NCBI GenBank assembly: GCA_022846035.1
Contig: AP025580.1
Coordinates: 1,984,001 to 2,048,000 of the forward strand
Direction of reading: 5' to 3'
DNA from: Christensenellaceae bacterium
GTDB lineage: Bacteria > Bacillota > Clostridia > Christensenellales > Christensenellaceae
DNA: 64,000 nt
This document shows, piece after piece, positions 49,801-59,246 of the stretch. The number at the start of each line of letters is the position of its first letter. The stretch's first letter is position 1. The notes under the pieces were generated by a model. It was not told the DNA's origin, did not search any database, and worked only from the letters and a program-made list of their open reading frames with translations. A program made the translations under genes and the position numbers.

Positions 49801-52800
49801 GTCTTCTGGATGACGTTCCCGCCAAGGTCATATTTGTTTTCATACGAAGAACCGTCCGCATAGGCAATCTTTTCCGCCCAGTCCATCGCATCGTAAGAAA
49901 CCTGCGTGACATTGCCAAGCGCGTCTGTCTGCGATACCATATTTCCCGCCGCGTCATAGGCATACGATATTTTTGAACCGTCGGGGTTCACCTTTGCCGT
50001 CATATTGCCCATTGCGTCGTACTCATATGTTGTTATACGGTCTCCGTTTTGTTCGGTCAGGATATTTCCTACCGCATCATAGGTATATTGCGTGGGCATC
50101 CCCTGCCGCGGCAAAAGAGTTGAGACGCGCCCCAGTTCGTCGTACTTATACTGATCCGAAGTCCCGTCGGGATAAATGATATGCGTCAGGCGGTTTGCCT
50201 TGTCGTACTCCATTTTCAATTCGTTGCCTTGCGCGTCCGTGACCGTTTTTACATTGCCGTTTCCGTCATAGGCATATTCCGTCGTTTTGGCGTTCACCGT
50301 CTGCGCGGTCACACGGTTCATGGAATCATACGTATATTCTGTGACCAATCCCTGTTCATTTATGGTCTTTAAAAGCCTGCCCGTTTCGTCATATTCATTT
50401 TCAATCGATATGCCATTCGGCCCCGTGGTTTTGACCGTATTGCCGAGCGAATCGTACTCCATTGTGACGGAATTCCCCTTCGCGTCCGTAACCTTGGTGG
50501 CCTGACCGTTCGCGTTATACTCGTATTGCGTCGAATTACCAAGCGCATCCGTCTGCTTTGTGACACGCCCCGCCCCGTCGTATTCCGTGTGCGTTTTCCC
50601 GCCGTTTTTAAGTACAGCGCCCATCTGCTGACCGTTTTCATCATATTCAAAGCGCATGGAATTTTTACGAACGTCTATCGTCTTTATGAGATTTGCCGCC
50701 TGATCGTATTCGTATTCTTCCGTGTTACCGAGGGGATCGACTGTCTTTGCAAGCTGTCCTGCCTGATCGTATTCGTAGCGGAACACGCCGCCGTTCTGGT
50801 TGGTGACAGAGATGATCTTCCCTGCCGCGTCGTATTCGGTTTGCGTGCTGTTTCCAAGCGCGTCCGTTTCTTTTGTTACATTGCCGTTTGCGTCGTATGC
50901 AAAGGTCGTTTTCGCGCCCGTTGCGTCTATCGTCGCGGCAATGCTGCTGTCCGGGTTATATTCGATTGTGGAAACGCCGCCGTTTGCATCTGTCGTTTTC
51001 ACCGGACGGTTCAAGCTGTCGTATTCCGTTGTAACCGTTGTGCCGTCCGGGTTAATTTGCTTTACCTGGTTGCCGTTCGCGTCATACTGGAATTGCGTCT
51101 CATTCCCGTCCGCATCAATGGCTTTCGCAACTTTTCCGGTGAGTTCGTCGTACACATAAACCGTCCTTGCGCCCGCAGCGTTTATTTGCGCGGTCATGCG
51201 GTTCATAGAATCATATTCAAATGTTGTCCGGTTCCCCGCAGCGTCCGTCTGTGCAGTCACATTGCCGTTTGCGTCGTATTCATACGTAGCTGTTTCTCCA
51301 AGCGCATTGCTTACCTTCTTCACATTCCCGTTGAAGTCGTACTCTGCTTGCTGCACACTCCCATCCGGCAGGATCGTCTTTATAAGCTGATTCATCCCGT
51401 CGTATTCCATACGGGTCACCTCGCCCTTCGGATTGACGGCGGCAATCTGGTTCCCCGCGCCGTCGTATTCGTAGGCCATAAATGTCCCGTCCGCAAAAAC
51501 GATCTTCGTATTGTTCCCTGCCGCGTCGTATTCATATTTCGTTACCATACCGGATGCGTCGATTTTTGACGTCAGGTGCCCGGCAAGATCGTATGCAAGT
51601 TTTGTCACGCCGCCCTTTGCGTCAATGGTCTCTACAAGATTTGCGCCCTCGTACCTGTACTCCGTCTCGTTACCAACCGCGTCGATCTCTAGTATCTTCT
51701 GTCCGTAGGCGTTATATTGGAATTGAACGACGCTCCCGTCAGGATTGATTTGCTTTGACGGGTTTCCGTTCTCATCGTACTCGTATTTTGTGACATTTCC
51801 CGCCTTATCCGTAAATTCTACCGGCAGGTTGTCCTCGTTATATACAAACGATACAAAACTGCCGTCCGGCGATATTTCCTTTGTTTTGTTGCCGTTGCTA
51901 TCATACTCGTATGCAGTCAACGTTCCATCCGGCTGTGTGATGCCCGATACATTCCCATCTTCATCATACGAAGTCAGGGTTTCGTTTCCCTTCGCGTCTA
52001 CCTGCTTTACAACGCGCTTTTGATCGTCAAACCAAACCTCTGTCTTTTGCCCCTGCGCATCTGTCGTTATTGTATGATCGGGGGAATATTCCAGATGATA
52101 CTCTCCGGCCTGCGCGTCTGTCTGGAATACCACACGGTTTTTTTCGTCGTATTCGTTAAATACCTGCTGTACGCCGTTGCCGTCGTACCACTCCGTCATC
52201 CGGTGCTGACCGTCGTAAACGTACCGCTTTGTATTCCCGTCCGCATCCGTGAAACTCACAAGGTCGGTTCCGCTGTATTCGTACTGCATAACCGCGCCGC
52301 CAGGCAGCGTGATTTCCGTAATATGGCCGCCTGTGTCCATCGTAACGCCCAGCCGCGCGCCTGATGGAGCAATTACAGCGGTCATCAGCCCCTTGCCATC
52401 GCGCTCAATTTTGGTGACGTTCGTTTCGTCCGTAATAATAGATTTCAGTAAGCCCGTTGTGGTAAATACCATCGTTTTACCCCGGGGTTCTTCAATGCTG
52501 ATCTCGTGGTTTATTTCATCAACTGCAAATTTCAGGTAATCGTCATCGTTTCCTGTATATGTCCCGTCTCCGTTCGGCGTGAAGTATACCGTCGCGCCGT
52601 TTGCTTTTACATATCCGTAAGATCCATCCTGAAAAAGGATCAAATGCTGCGCGAAATCCGTGTCCCAGCCTCCGCCAAACGGGCCGTCCGTCATTTCAGA
52701 CTGCGCGTTATAGGTCCGCACAATATTCAGGTTCGCGCTTCCAACGTCGGCATATACAAAATCTGCCTGTTCCATAAAGAAATTGCCGTTATTGAAGTTG

Positions 52801-55800
52801 ATCGGTTCAAAACCAATCGCGCAGTATTTATTCTTACCGAGCAGCTTTTCGTTGAGAAGGCGTTCTCCTTTGGGCGGAGATGGTTCGGTAGAGAACGTAT
52901 AGTTTCCGCCGTACAGGTCATTCAGGTATTGGGATTGCTCATATTCGTTCGCCGTAAATTCAACCACGTCAAGTTTTTCCGGCGGTGGGATCAGTATCGT
53001 TTCGGCTGCTGTTTTAAGACTCTCGTGCGGATAAAGTGTGACTGTATTCCCATCCACCTCGCCATAAATATGCTTTACAGATACTTCGTAAGCCGCGCCT
53101 TCTGCATACTCCGGGTCCAGGCAGCTTGTTCCGTTCTCCTCAGGTATTTCGGCAACCAACTTGCCATTTTTGTATACGCTGAAAAATACCGCACACTGGA
53201 CGGTTTCCGTTTTGGGATTCGTGTTTTCCCACGTCAGGATATAATTCCGCTGCGCCGGATCTTCGTAATATTTTCCATAGTCTGCCGCAGCGACGTTTAC
53301 AGGCGGCTGCACCAGCCTGACCTCGACATTTTTCTCCGTGCCGGAGAATCCTTCCAGATGCCACGAAACAAGCCTTGCTCCATCCGGTACCTTTGCCCTC
53401 AAATATATTTCTTTTGCAGCCTTTGGGAGCGCAACATTATCATTCAGGTCGATGGAAGCCCACGACTTATTATCCAAAGAATATTCGTAGACGATACTGC
53501 CTGCATCCGTTTCATCAGCAAGCGCGTCAAGGCGGATCACGTTTACGGGACTGGGCGCTGTGATCTTACCGCTTGTAACTGTCCCCTGCGGAACCGGCAT
53601 TGCCTGCGCATCGCCCGCGTCCGGTGCGCCGATTGGTTCGTACTCAACCGGAAGGTTTTCACGCAACAAAAGCTGCGTATTCGCCATTCCGCTTGCATAG
53701 ATAAACCCGTCCTTCGTTTCAGCGAACGCCGTGAGATCATGCTTCGTGCGTTCCTGCGCCTTATATGCTTCGTAGGTAAAGCTGTCCGCGTGAAGGCTCC
53801 CATCCTCATAAAGCCACTGATTAACACAATCCGTTTTTGAGAGGTCGGTAGATATCTCTTTAGCCGGCAGCGTTACCGTTTCTGGTTCTGTAATATGAAA
53901 AGGCTTTGCTTCGCGCAGCAAATTAGAGAATACCCTTACGGGACTCATCTCGATCACGCCTTCAAGCTGCCATGCGCGCAATACCGGCGACTGTGGGCCG
54001 CCACCGTGCAATACGGCTTTTACTGCTACTGATTTTGTCGGCGTTTTAAGCGCGATGTCGGTTTGTGTCGTGATCGGCTCCCATGTATGCCCGCCGTCAA
54101 TAGAATAGGCATATTCGATTGACGTTCCGCCCGGCGTTTCTTCCGTCGCCTTCAGGCGCAGCGCCATAATTTCTTTCGTGGTACTTGAAAGGACAGAAAC
54201 AATCTCGCCATCCTGGGACGGATCGGTGAGTTTTGCTTCGGAGGGCGCATAGTCTATATTTGTTTTGTCTGCGGTAAAATCTTCGTTATCGAAAGCATCG
54301 GCAAAAAGCATCGCTGCTCCAAGCCCTCCGCTGTAATGAAGCTGCCCGCCGGTATCTTCGGAAATGACCGTTAAGGTGTGCGACGTTCCTTCCGGGTAAG
54401 TGATCGCATCAAAATCAAACGACGTCTCATCATCCTTTTCTTCGACAAACACACCGTCAATATAGTAAAGCGCCGTTTTCTGGCTCGCTCCCTGACTTTG
54501 TTCGTCTGATCCATCTGGCGTTTCCCCGCTGTCTATCGAATCGCCTGTTTTCGGAAGGTAGTCCGCGGTATATTCCACGCTGGTTCGCGGCACGGTTATT
54601 TTATCTCCCTTTTCAGGGGCAGTGATGGTTACGTCGGAAAAGAGCGGCTTCGCGCTTTTATCTACTTCAAGGACAATCCCTTCGATCAGGCTTTCGTTTC
54701 CTGCCTGATCCCTGGCAAATAATGTTAGCTCAATCTTCTCATGATCCTCGAACGCACCCGTATTGAGCACACCAATGATCTGCTGATTCTGCTCCTCCGT
54801 ACTGCGTGCAAGCTCCACGCTCTTGCCGCTGTCTCCCGTCGCGCTCAGCGTCCATTCGTCGAGGGACAGGTCGGAAACACTCCCCCATATTTCGACCATT
54901 CCATTTGCAATATCCCCGTCGACGGGTGCAAGAATTTCAATTTCTGGATTTGTCAGGTCGCGGTAAACCGTATTCGTGTAGGTGCGCTGATTTTCAAGTT
55001 GATCCGTCACCTTAAATGCGATTTCGTGTTCACCATCCGGCAAACCCGTAAGGTATGCCGTTATGTTGCCCGTTTCACCAAGAGTTGGCGGTGGATCACC
55101 GTCTGGATCGGCAAATAATGACAACAACCCTTGTGGATTCGTCATATCTATGAAGGGAATCGGTTGTTGCACGAATTGAAAGGGATCTGCTAAAAGTGAA
55201 AATCCATTTTGGTCATCTTCCCCACTCGAAACGTCTCCATGTTCGCCTTCTCCCGGCTCATTGGGATCCGATTCTGGTGGAACATAAGGTGTGAGGACAT
55301 CATACCAATCCCCACCCGCAACGGAATATTCCGCACGGGCAAGGCCACTGTGTGGATCGCTCAATCCAGTCCATGCAACATCGATTGTATCTGATATTGT
55401 CCAGCTATCCGGGTCAACGGTAATGCTTTCCACGGTAGGAGCCGTGGTATCCTTATACAGCTTTACCGTTCCGGCTGCCCCGACGTTTCCGACCACATCC
55501 GTAGCGTGGATGCTGACCGTGTGCTCTCCATCTGTAAGGGACGTAATATCTACCGGCAGGCCATTGAATGCTTTATCTGTCTTTCCTGCAGACACCCAGC
55601 TTCCGTTATCCAAGCGGTATTCCACCGACTTGAGGTTGTTTAAATCGGTGATGCCACTCCATGAAAGGCCAATCGTATTGTTGTTGGTCCATGAGGCAGG
55701 GGTAACAGACAGCACGGGCGCGGTTGGCCCGGTTTTATCCAGATAGAAATATGCGTAGTTATGCACACCGTAATTCCCCGCCGCATCTTTCCCCCTGATG

Positions 55801-58154
55801 GCAATATAATGCCTGCCATCTTTAAGTCCTGCCGTACTGAATACATAACTGCCGCTGGCAGTATTTTTCCCCGTTGTTTTCCACGCGCCTGCCGGACTGT
55901 CGCTGTCGATCAGGTATTCGATCTGCCCGCCGCTGAGCGTTGTTTGTGCGCTGCCGGACGCGTTATTGTAGTCTGTGAGCCCTGACCAGGAAACCGTTAT
56001 ATTCGCCGCGTTTGTGTATGCTGACGGATTCACCGTGACCGCAGACGGTTTATTCGGCGGCATCGTATCCGGCAGTTTCCCGTATGCCTCGCTGAACAGG
56101 CCGGGATTTGGGGCCTGCCCCGTACCGTTATGCGGCACTACCTTAAAATAATAATTGAGGTCGTTTGCGTAACTGCTCCCGGGGTTGTTCTTTGCATATA
56201 GATGAGCGGGGATCATGGGCAGCTCTGCTCCGCCGCCGCCCAAATGCAATTTACATGAACCCGCGTTAATTTCCGCTGTGGTTGGCCAAATACCTTTTCC
56301 CCTCGTTGTAAAGGAAGTCGTATTGCCAACATTCAGGTATTCGTACTCTTTCCCATCCCATATGCCGATATAATACCCGCCCGCGCCTTCCACGCTGTTC
56401 CAGTTCACGTCAAAGTAACCGCTCCCGGAATTGACGCCGTTTGTATGCGGCGTAACACGTATTCCCGTATTCGGAATCCCTTCAAAATATGTCATGGAGA
56501 ATGTCATGCGGTAGGAAGGCGTATCCGCCGAGACAAACTCACGGTAATCCCCATAATCATTTGCATCGCATACAAGGGCAAATCCGCAATTTTCGACCTG
56601 ATTGAACGTATTAAAATATTCCCCAAACATTTCAGTCAGGTTCCAGCTATACCATCCGCTTCCGTTGACGTATTGCGTATCGTATGCTTTATCTAAAATA
56701 TGGGGGGAATTGTTCCATGTGATTGTCCTTGAATTCCAACTGCTTTCTACCCGATGGACCGAGAATGTGTTTCCGCTCGTTTTTCCAGATGTTTCATACA
56801 TATTGACCTGTGCATGCTGAATCAGGATATTACTGCTTTTATTTACAATATCTTCGGGTATCACACATCGGATATATGCCTGGTTGATCGCAATCGTATC
56901 ATTGCCGACACGAAAGTATTCCCGGTTATAGGTATTGACAGTATCCGGGCTTGTATTGCTGACATAATTGTCTTCTAACCCAAGAGATGCAGCGTCTACA
57001 GAATCATAATATACCGATGGATCAACGATCACAGGATATGCACGTTCCGGTGTAAGCCATGAATCGCTTAGCTCATAGCGAATGATATATGAACTCCCAT
57101 CCTGCCGGATTGATACGGCAATATCTTCACTGTATGCGCCTGCCGCGTCTGTCATGAAAGGCGCTGCGATCCGTGCAATATTGACGCCATTGCTGTCACT
57201 TAAAAGGATTTCCTGCCCCTCTTGCCGGGGAACAAGGCCGCCGAGGTTTATCCGGTATTCAAATACATTATTTTCCGTGTATTCATTGATAATGATATCT
57301 TCTTTGATCCCATTTTCCCTGGCCTTTAAACGCAAGTCCGTCGAGGGATCAAAAACGCCTTCGTATGTTACGCTTTCAAATGCGCTCCCTGAATATCCTT
57401 CCTTACGCAGTTCCGGCTTACTATCTTCTTTCGAGACCGGGACGGCTGTTGGTTCCGATACTTCCGGGGTTGGCGCCGCAGCAGGCGCCTGTTCTGCGGT
57501 TGGTTCCGGCGTTGGATTTTCCGCTGCTTCAGCTTCTTGAACCGCTTCCGGCGCGGGAATCGCTTCAATTTCACCATTGGCGGTTGCTTCCGGCGACAGG
57601 CTGTTTCCCGCTTCTTCATTTGTTATGTCCGTTAACCCCGCTTCCTGCGTTTCCGGCTGCACGGGATCTTCCGATTCATTTACAGGCATTTCTGGATTCT
57701 GTGGCGCAGCACTTTCGGCTTCTTCGCTGCCTGCCAAATCATCGGGCGATTTCGGAATATTTTCTTGCTCAAAATTTGATTCGTCCACAATAGGCGCAAT
57801 CGAAATACTTGTCCCATCCTTTGCAACGGTAACCAGTTCGTCGTTCTGCTTAAAATCATTGTTGATTTCCGCATCTACGGTTTCACTGGTGCTTATGATA
57901 GCGTCCCCCCGATCGACCAGAAGCGCATCACTGTCGTCCGGTTCCATTGCTTCCATCTGTTCGTCCGTGAGCTGCATGGTGAGGGTTTTGCTGCCGTTCC
58001 AGTTTTGCCGCACAGTAATCCCTTCGGCGACATTTTCTACCCGGCCCACGCCCGATTCGGCATATGCAACAGCAAACGGCTGCATCATAGTCACGATACA
58101 AAAGACCAACGAGACTGAACCGATATAGAATTTAGCTCTCCAATTCTTTTTCAT
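46833..58154 (-). CDS. 3773-residue RHS/YD-repeat secreted protein with DUF4474-like C-terminus
   Basis: The protein has a signal peptide (about 1-31) and a Glu/Pro/Ala-rich spacer (about 136-255). A DNRLRE-type domain (about 380-555; SVHRVESSWNSRTITWNNSP) is followed by Ig-like units (about 600-1150). The RHS part starts near 1780 (GNFFMEQADFVYADVGSANL), with YD repeats from about 1958 to 3151 and an RHS core near 3275-3351 (MQYLQMRYYEPDMMRFSQKD; NNPVNFSDPSG). The last 420 residues comprise a helical segment and a domain (about 3590-3740) with the order 'ALGYGDVYEVLGKA ... FEYNGQEYLFQHWQGNY ... GIEAGIY' that resembles DUF4474. RHS cores form cocoons around a C-terminal payload. Whether this end is toxic is unknown. 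Confidence 0.9.
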   Translation of the reverse strand: MKKNWRAKFYIGSVSLVFCIVTMMQPFAVAYAESGVGRVENVAEGITVRQNWNGSKTLTMQLTDEQMEAMEPDDSDALLVDRGDAIISTSETVDAEINNDFKQNDELVTVAKDGTSISIAPIVDESNFEQENIPKSPDDLAGSEEAESAAPQNPEMPVNESEDPVQPETQEAGLTDITNEEAGNSLSPEATANGEIEAIPAPEAVQEAEAAENPTPEPTAEQAPAAAPTPEVSEPTAVPVSKEDSKPELRKEGYSGSAFESVTYEGVFDPSTDLRLKARENGIKEDIIINEYTENNVFEYRINLGGLVPRQEGQEILLSDSNGVNIARIAAPFMTDAAGAYSEDIAVSIRQDGSSYIIRYELSDSWLTPERAYPVIVDPSVYYDSVDAASLGLEDNYVSNTSPDTVNTYNREYFRVGNDTIAINQAYIRCVIPEDIVNKSSNILIQHAQVNMYETSGKTSGNTFSVHRVESSWNSRTITWNNSPHILDKAYDTQYVNGSGWYSWNLTEMFGEYFNTFNQVENCGFALVCDANDYGDYREFVSADTPSYRMTFSMTYFEGIPNTGIRVTPHTNGVNSGSGYFDVNWNSVEGAGGYYIGIWDGKEYEYLNVGNTTSFTTRGKGIWPTTAEINAGSCKLHLGGGGAELPMIPAHLYAKNNPGSSYANDLNYYFKVVPHNGTGQAPNPGLFSEAYGKLPDTMPPNKPSAVTVNPSAYTNAANITVSWSGLTDYNNASGSAQTTLSGGQIEYLIDSDSPAGAWKTTGKNTASGSYVFSTAGLKDGRHYIAIRGKDAAGNYGVHNYAYFYLDKTGPTAPVLSVTPASWTNNNTIGLSWSGITDLNNLKSVEYRLDNGSWVSAGKTDKAFNGLPVDITSLTDGEHTVSIHATDVVGNVGAAGTVKLYKDTTAPTVESITVDPDSWTISDTIDVAWTGLSDPHSGLARAEYSVAGGDWYDVLTPYVPPESDPNEPGEGEHGDVSSGEDDQNGFSLLADPFQFVQQPIPFIDMTNPQGLLSLFADPDGDPPPTLGETGNITAYLTGLPDGEHEIAFKVTDQLENQRTYTNTVYRDLTNPEIEILAPVDGDIANGMVEIWGSVSDLSLDEWTLSATGDSGKSVELARSTEEQNQQIIGVLNTGAFEDHEKIELTLFARDQAGNESLIEGIVLEVDKSAKPLFSDVTITAPEKGDKITVPRTSVEYTADYLPKTGDSIDSGETPDGSDEQSQGASQKTALYYIDGVFVEEKDDETSFDFDAITYPEGTSHTLTVISEDTGGQLHYSGGLGAAMLFADAFDNEDFTADKTNIDYAPSEAKLTDPSQDGEIVSVLSSTTKEIMALRLKATEETPGGTSIEYAYSIDGGHTWEPITTQTDIALKTPTKSVAVKAVLHGGGPQSPVLRAWQLEGVIEMSPVRVFSNLLREAKPFHITEPETVTLPAKEISTDLSKTDCVNQWLYEDGSLHADSFTYEAYKAQERTKHDLTAFAETKDGFIYASGMANTQLLLRENLPVEYEPIGAPDAGDAQAMPVPQGTVTSGKITAPSPVNVIRLDALADETDAGSIVYEYSLDNKSWASIDLNDNVALPKAAKEIYLRAKVPDGARLVSWHLEGFSGTEKNVEVRLVQPPVNVAAADYGKYYEDPAQRNYILTWENTNPKTETVQCAVFFSVYKNGKLVAEIPEENGTSCLDPEYAEGAAYEVSVKHIYGEVDGNTVTLYPHESLKTAAETILIPPPEKLDVVEFTANEYEQSQYLNDLYGGNYTFSTEPSPPKGERLLNEKLLGKNKYCAIGFEPINFNNGNFFMEQADFVYADVGSANLNIVRTYNAQSEMTDGPFGGGWDTDFAQHLILFQDGSYGYVKANGATVYFTPNGDGTYTGNDDDYLKFAVDEINHEISIEEPRGKTMVFTTTGLLKSIITDETNVTKIERDGKGLMTAVIAPSGARLGVTMDTGGHITEITLPGGAVMQYEYSGTDLVSFTDADGNTKRYVYDGQHRMTEWYDGNGVQQVFNEYDEKNRVVFQTDAQAGEYHLEYSPDHTITTDAQGQKTEVWFDDQKRVVKQVDAKGNETLTSYDEDGNVSGITQPDGTLTAYEYDSNGNKTKEISPDGSFVSFVYNEDNLPVEFTDKAGNVTKYEYDENGNPSKQINPDGSVVQFQYNAYGQKILEIDAVGNETEYRYEGANLVETIDAKGGVTKLAYDLAGHLTSKIDASGMVTKYEYDAAGNNTKIVFADGTFMAYEYDGAGNQIAAVNPKGEVTRMEYDGMNQLIKTILPDGSVQQAEYDFNGNVKKVSNALGETATYEYDANGNVTAQTDAAGNRTTFEYDSMNRMTAQINAAGARTVYVYDELTGKVAKAIDADGNETQFQYDANGNQVKQINPDGTTVTTEYDSLNRPVKTTDANGGVSTIEYNPDSSIAATIDATGAKTTFAYDANGNVTKETDALGNSTQTEYDAAGKIISVTNQNGGVFRYEYDQAGQLAKTVDPLGNTEEYEYDQAANLIKTIDVRKNSMRFEYDENGQQMGAVLKNGGKTHTEYDGAGRVTKQTDALGNSTQYEYNANGQATKVTDAKGNSVTMEYDSLGNTVKTTGPNGISIENEYDETGRLLKTINEQGLVTEYTYDSMNRVTAQTVNAKTTEYAYDGNGNVKTVTDAQGNELKMEYDKANRLTHIIYPDGTSDQYKYDELGRVSTLLPRQGMPTQYTYDAVGNILTEQNGDRITTYEYDAMGNMTAKVNPDGSKISYAYDAAGNMVSQTDALGNVTQVSYDAMDWAEKIAYADGSSYENKYDLGGNVIQKTDAENAKTTFEYDAAGNVTKTTDALGNTVSYEYDALGSLTKVTDALSHATEYEYDSQGNLLSETDALGNVKKYEYTPEGWLTKITNPDGTVTTYTYDELGQMTGEDYNGEKQVSHTYNELGLVTEMTGPEGTSKYQYDDQSQLISVSGASGDVVGYSYDDYGRKTEITYPDGRRVSYRYDEMDRLVEVRGLDGGKTTYEYDANGNRIKTKSGGIQTEYGYDAMNRVVSQRASGETDISFAYEYDKNGYITGETRTEGETVYTRDYGYDPLGQITSFKENDYSEKYTYDAAGNMTQKVANGVKSEMAYNAANQLTKLTSANGAVNYTYDANGNLTAKTLNGKTSTYAYDAAGKLTDYLGYDGYEEKYTYDAAGNRIEKKSRGTSARKTLEELAELGEKLETETSEAENPDEWITTEYVNDINTENAQVLMERTGGRTVSYEYGLERLSMYAQEGLAERKTDYVYDGRGSVAQEISYNNAWYNYLLPFTQDTQVKGHRYTPFGEQMTGKATGFGYNGEYYSAETGMQYLQMRYYEPDMMRFSQKDIIQMQGAGSAAMNRYAYAANNPVNFSDPSGMFFEQIGDFFGAIAEGAAWLGGKIVEGAGYIAGSVVGVFNKDAGDYIKNSSRALGNQIADAGKSARTTLRNSGAAKDKAISTFARNISKGKSVGYAASKARSSYNAYIQQKKAEEKQRKTNVVKNAFPGYDVAYDGDKVGIMYNGAFVEITSPEQAQAIKACMDDLEREKKNQELEKARADVAANKADVVSGPNGKEIDYSGSDKPNINIFNGTIFDSSSNKGYSQPGKINTALGYGDVYEVLGKAVVDINTSKSRFEYNGQEYLFQHWQGNYMANLPSVISGTSVVTGIEAGIYRNGEGTPTWGYGRAEPEDKMDMNLTLFDKNGNSIINVDSRKANSNVPVEWQYGYTIDGHVQYRETYSVTTISHDDFDFLNALKNGVTDGVAQGNLEFGNVVYNSNTGKYDLTYTYDPYGLN
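48700..52280 (-). repeat. YD-repeat coding region
   Basis: About 3.6 kb codes for tandem units of about 20-21 residues with the pattern 'Y-x-Y-D-x-x-G-N-x-x-x-x-x-D-A-x-G-N', estimated at 50-60 copies. Different copies are well diverged at DNA level, unlike the near-identical blocks in the Ig-like array of the other giant gene, so this array appears older or more stable. Confidence 0.85.
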
Positions 58155-58204
58155 AACACCAACCCCACACTTTTCGCTACGATACTCAACGAATTTTTAT
58201 GAAT

Positions 58205-58235
58205 AAAAAAGGACACCCTTTAAGTCAGGTATCCT
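58205..58235 (-). terminator. Terminator-like hairpin in the leader of the RHS gene
   Basis: On the minus strand AGGATACC, a 10-nt loop and GGTGTCCT are followed by TTTTTT. It lies only about 50 bp ahead of the RHS start codon, leaving little room for a promoter in between. It therefore ends transcripts from upstream or acts as an attenuator for the RHS gene. Confidence 0.7.
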
Positions 58236-58514
58236 AAATGCAAACTTTCACCATATGCACTTTTATCTTTGCGTTTAACTTTGATTTTCCTAAATTTTTT
58301 CTGGACGGATAATGCTTCAGAAGCGAATCCAACCCACTCTTTGGACTCCCCTTGTTCATGACCATACCTACAATTCATTTGTCCTTAATGAAAGTATATC
58401 ACTGTATCCCGTTTTTGTATAGGTCTCAAAATAAAAATTTGTCCATAGATCATAATCGGTATTTTCATCAATTCGCCGGTGCTAAATGGAAGCAATCTGA
58501 TACATTCTGGTTTA
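58236..58514. other. Long untranslated leader ahead of the RHS gene
   Basis: The minus-strand sequence from the putative promoter at 58401-58429 to the start codon at 58154 is about 240 nt and ends in the hairpin at 58205-58235. It contains ACGCAAAG, a core motif of cyclic di-GMP-I riboswitches, but the other conserved blocks and stems are not found, so no riboswitch call is made. No coding frame was seen. Confidence 0.4.
58401..58429 (-). promoter_or_regulatory. Candidate promoter of the RHS gene
   Basis: On the minus strand -35 TTGAGA (complement of 58424-58429), a 17-bp spacer and -10 TACAGT (complement of 58401-58406). It would give a leader of about 240 nt. Support is from box match and spacing only. 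Confidence 0.45.
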
Positions 58515-59089
58515 TGGCTTCAATCGATTCTTTCCTTTCCCATGACTATTCACCACACTTTCTCTTATGATAGAAAAGCAGCGGATTTATTTCGGCAAAC
58601 CGTTTTGTTTCAAAATCCGCTGCTTCCCCCCATATATTTTAAACGCTATTATTCGATACTACTTCCCATAGCGAGCGGGCAATAGCTTGAACTGGTCACG
58701 GCTCATGACCATCACCGATATCCCAGCCGCCTCCCCTACGGGCAGATCTTTCTTTAGACGCCTGTTTTTCAAGGTGCCGGAGATAAAAGCCTTCACGTTC
58801 AAAAGAAAAACAGGACAGAATATGGTGCTCTACAATAAGAATTTTTTTAGATTTTTAATTGCCCTCCTTATTGAGTGTGAAACAGTAGTCCGGTCAACTC
58901 CTTCTTGTTCCGCAATCCGGCTTATGCTTAATCCTAGAAAAAAATGCGCATACACTCGATGCGCCTGTTTTTCCGGCAGCCTTAAAATTGCAGCGTACAA
59001 AAGGTTGCGGTCCAGCCTTTGTATAACCTGATCTTCCGGTGAGGGAGATAAGAATAATGATGCGTTCTCAATTCCATCTACCCGGTCAA
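58515..59089. repeat. Right copy of diverged direct repeat
   Basis: This copy contains the hairpin terminator at 58576-58625 (13-bp stem AAGCAGCGGATTT, with inner CGG-CAAA-CCG), a short minus-strand frame ending VMVMSRDQFKLLPARYGK at 58669-58671, and the C-terminal half of the intact sigma factor gene. The matching left copy is 44558-45344. Because the sequences differ by about a fifth, duplication is not recent, or the two copies came from related elements. Confidence 0.75.
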
Positions 59090-59246
59090 GTGAATAATAC
59101 GCTTTGTAATACCGTATCCTCGAATAATGGGATGCTTCTGCACGATACAATTCATCCAACACACATTCAACCGCATCAGGAACTTCAATCCACATATCCT
59201 GTTCATGGAAAAGTGGATAATACTTTTTCATATTTATCTTTTTCAT
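58830..59246 (-). CDS. Small sigma-70-like regulator of mobile-element type
   Basis: I choose ATG 59246 (GGAGG five bases upstream) rather than the in-frame ATG at 59306; the product has 138 residues. The C-terminal half has a region-4-like helix-turn-helix (about residues 90-138; RLDRNLLYAAILRLPEKQAH ... ISRIAEQEGVDRTTVSHSI). The N-terminal part is short and lacks a full region 2. Such small sigma-like proteins are common in conjugative elements of Clostridia (for example the Tn916 Orf7 type) where they control transfer genes. It lies between two strong terminators and next to a decayed duplicate. Confidence 0.82.
   Translation of the reverse strand: MKKINMKKYYPLFHEQDMWIEVPDAVECVLDELYRAEASHYSRIRYYKAYYSLDRVDGIENASLFLSPSPEDQVIQRLDRNLLYAAILRLPEKQAHRVYAHFFLGLSISRIAEQEGVDRTTVSHSIRRAIKNLKKFLL

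Noticed and set aside
47757-49976. Long plus-strand open frame antisense to the RHS gene
   Set aside because: It is produced by the codon bias of the YD repeats on the opposite strand; the product is Arg/Cys/His/Val rich without family features.
58260-58300. ACGCAAAG in the RHS leader as a cyclic di-GMP-I riboswitch
   Set aside because: The other conserved parts (GGCAAACC block, P1 pairing, tetraloop receptor at proper distance) are not found.
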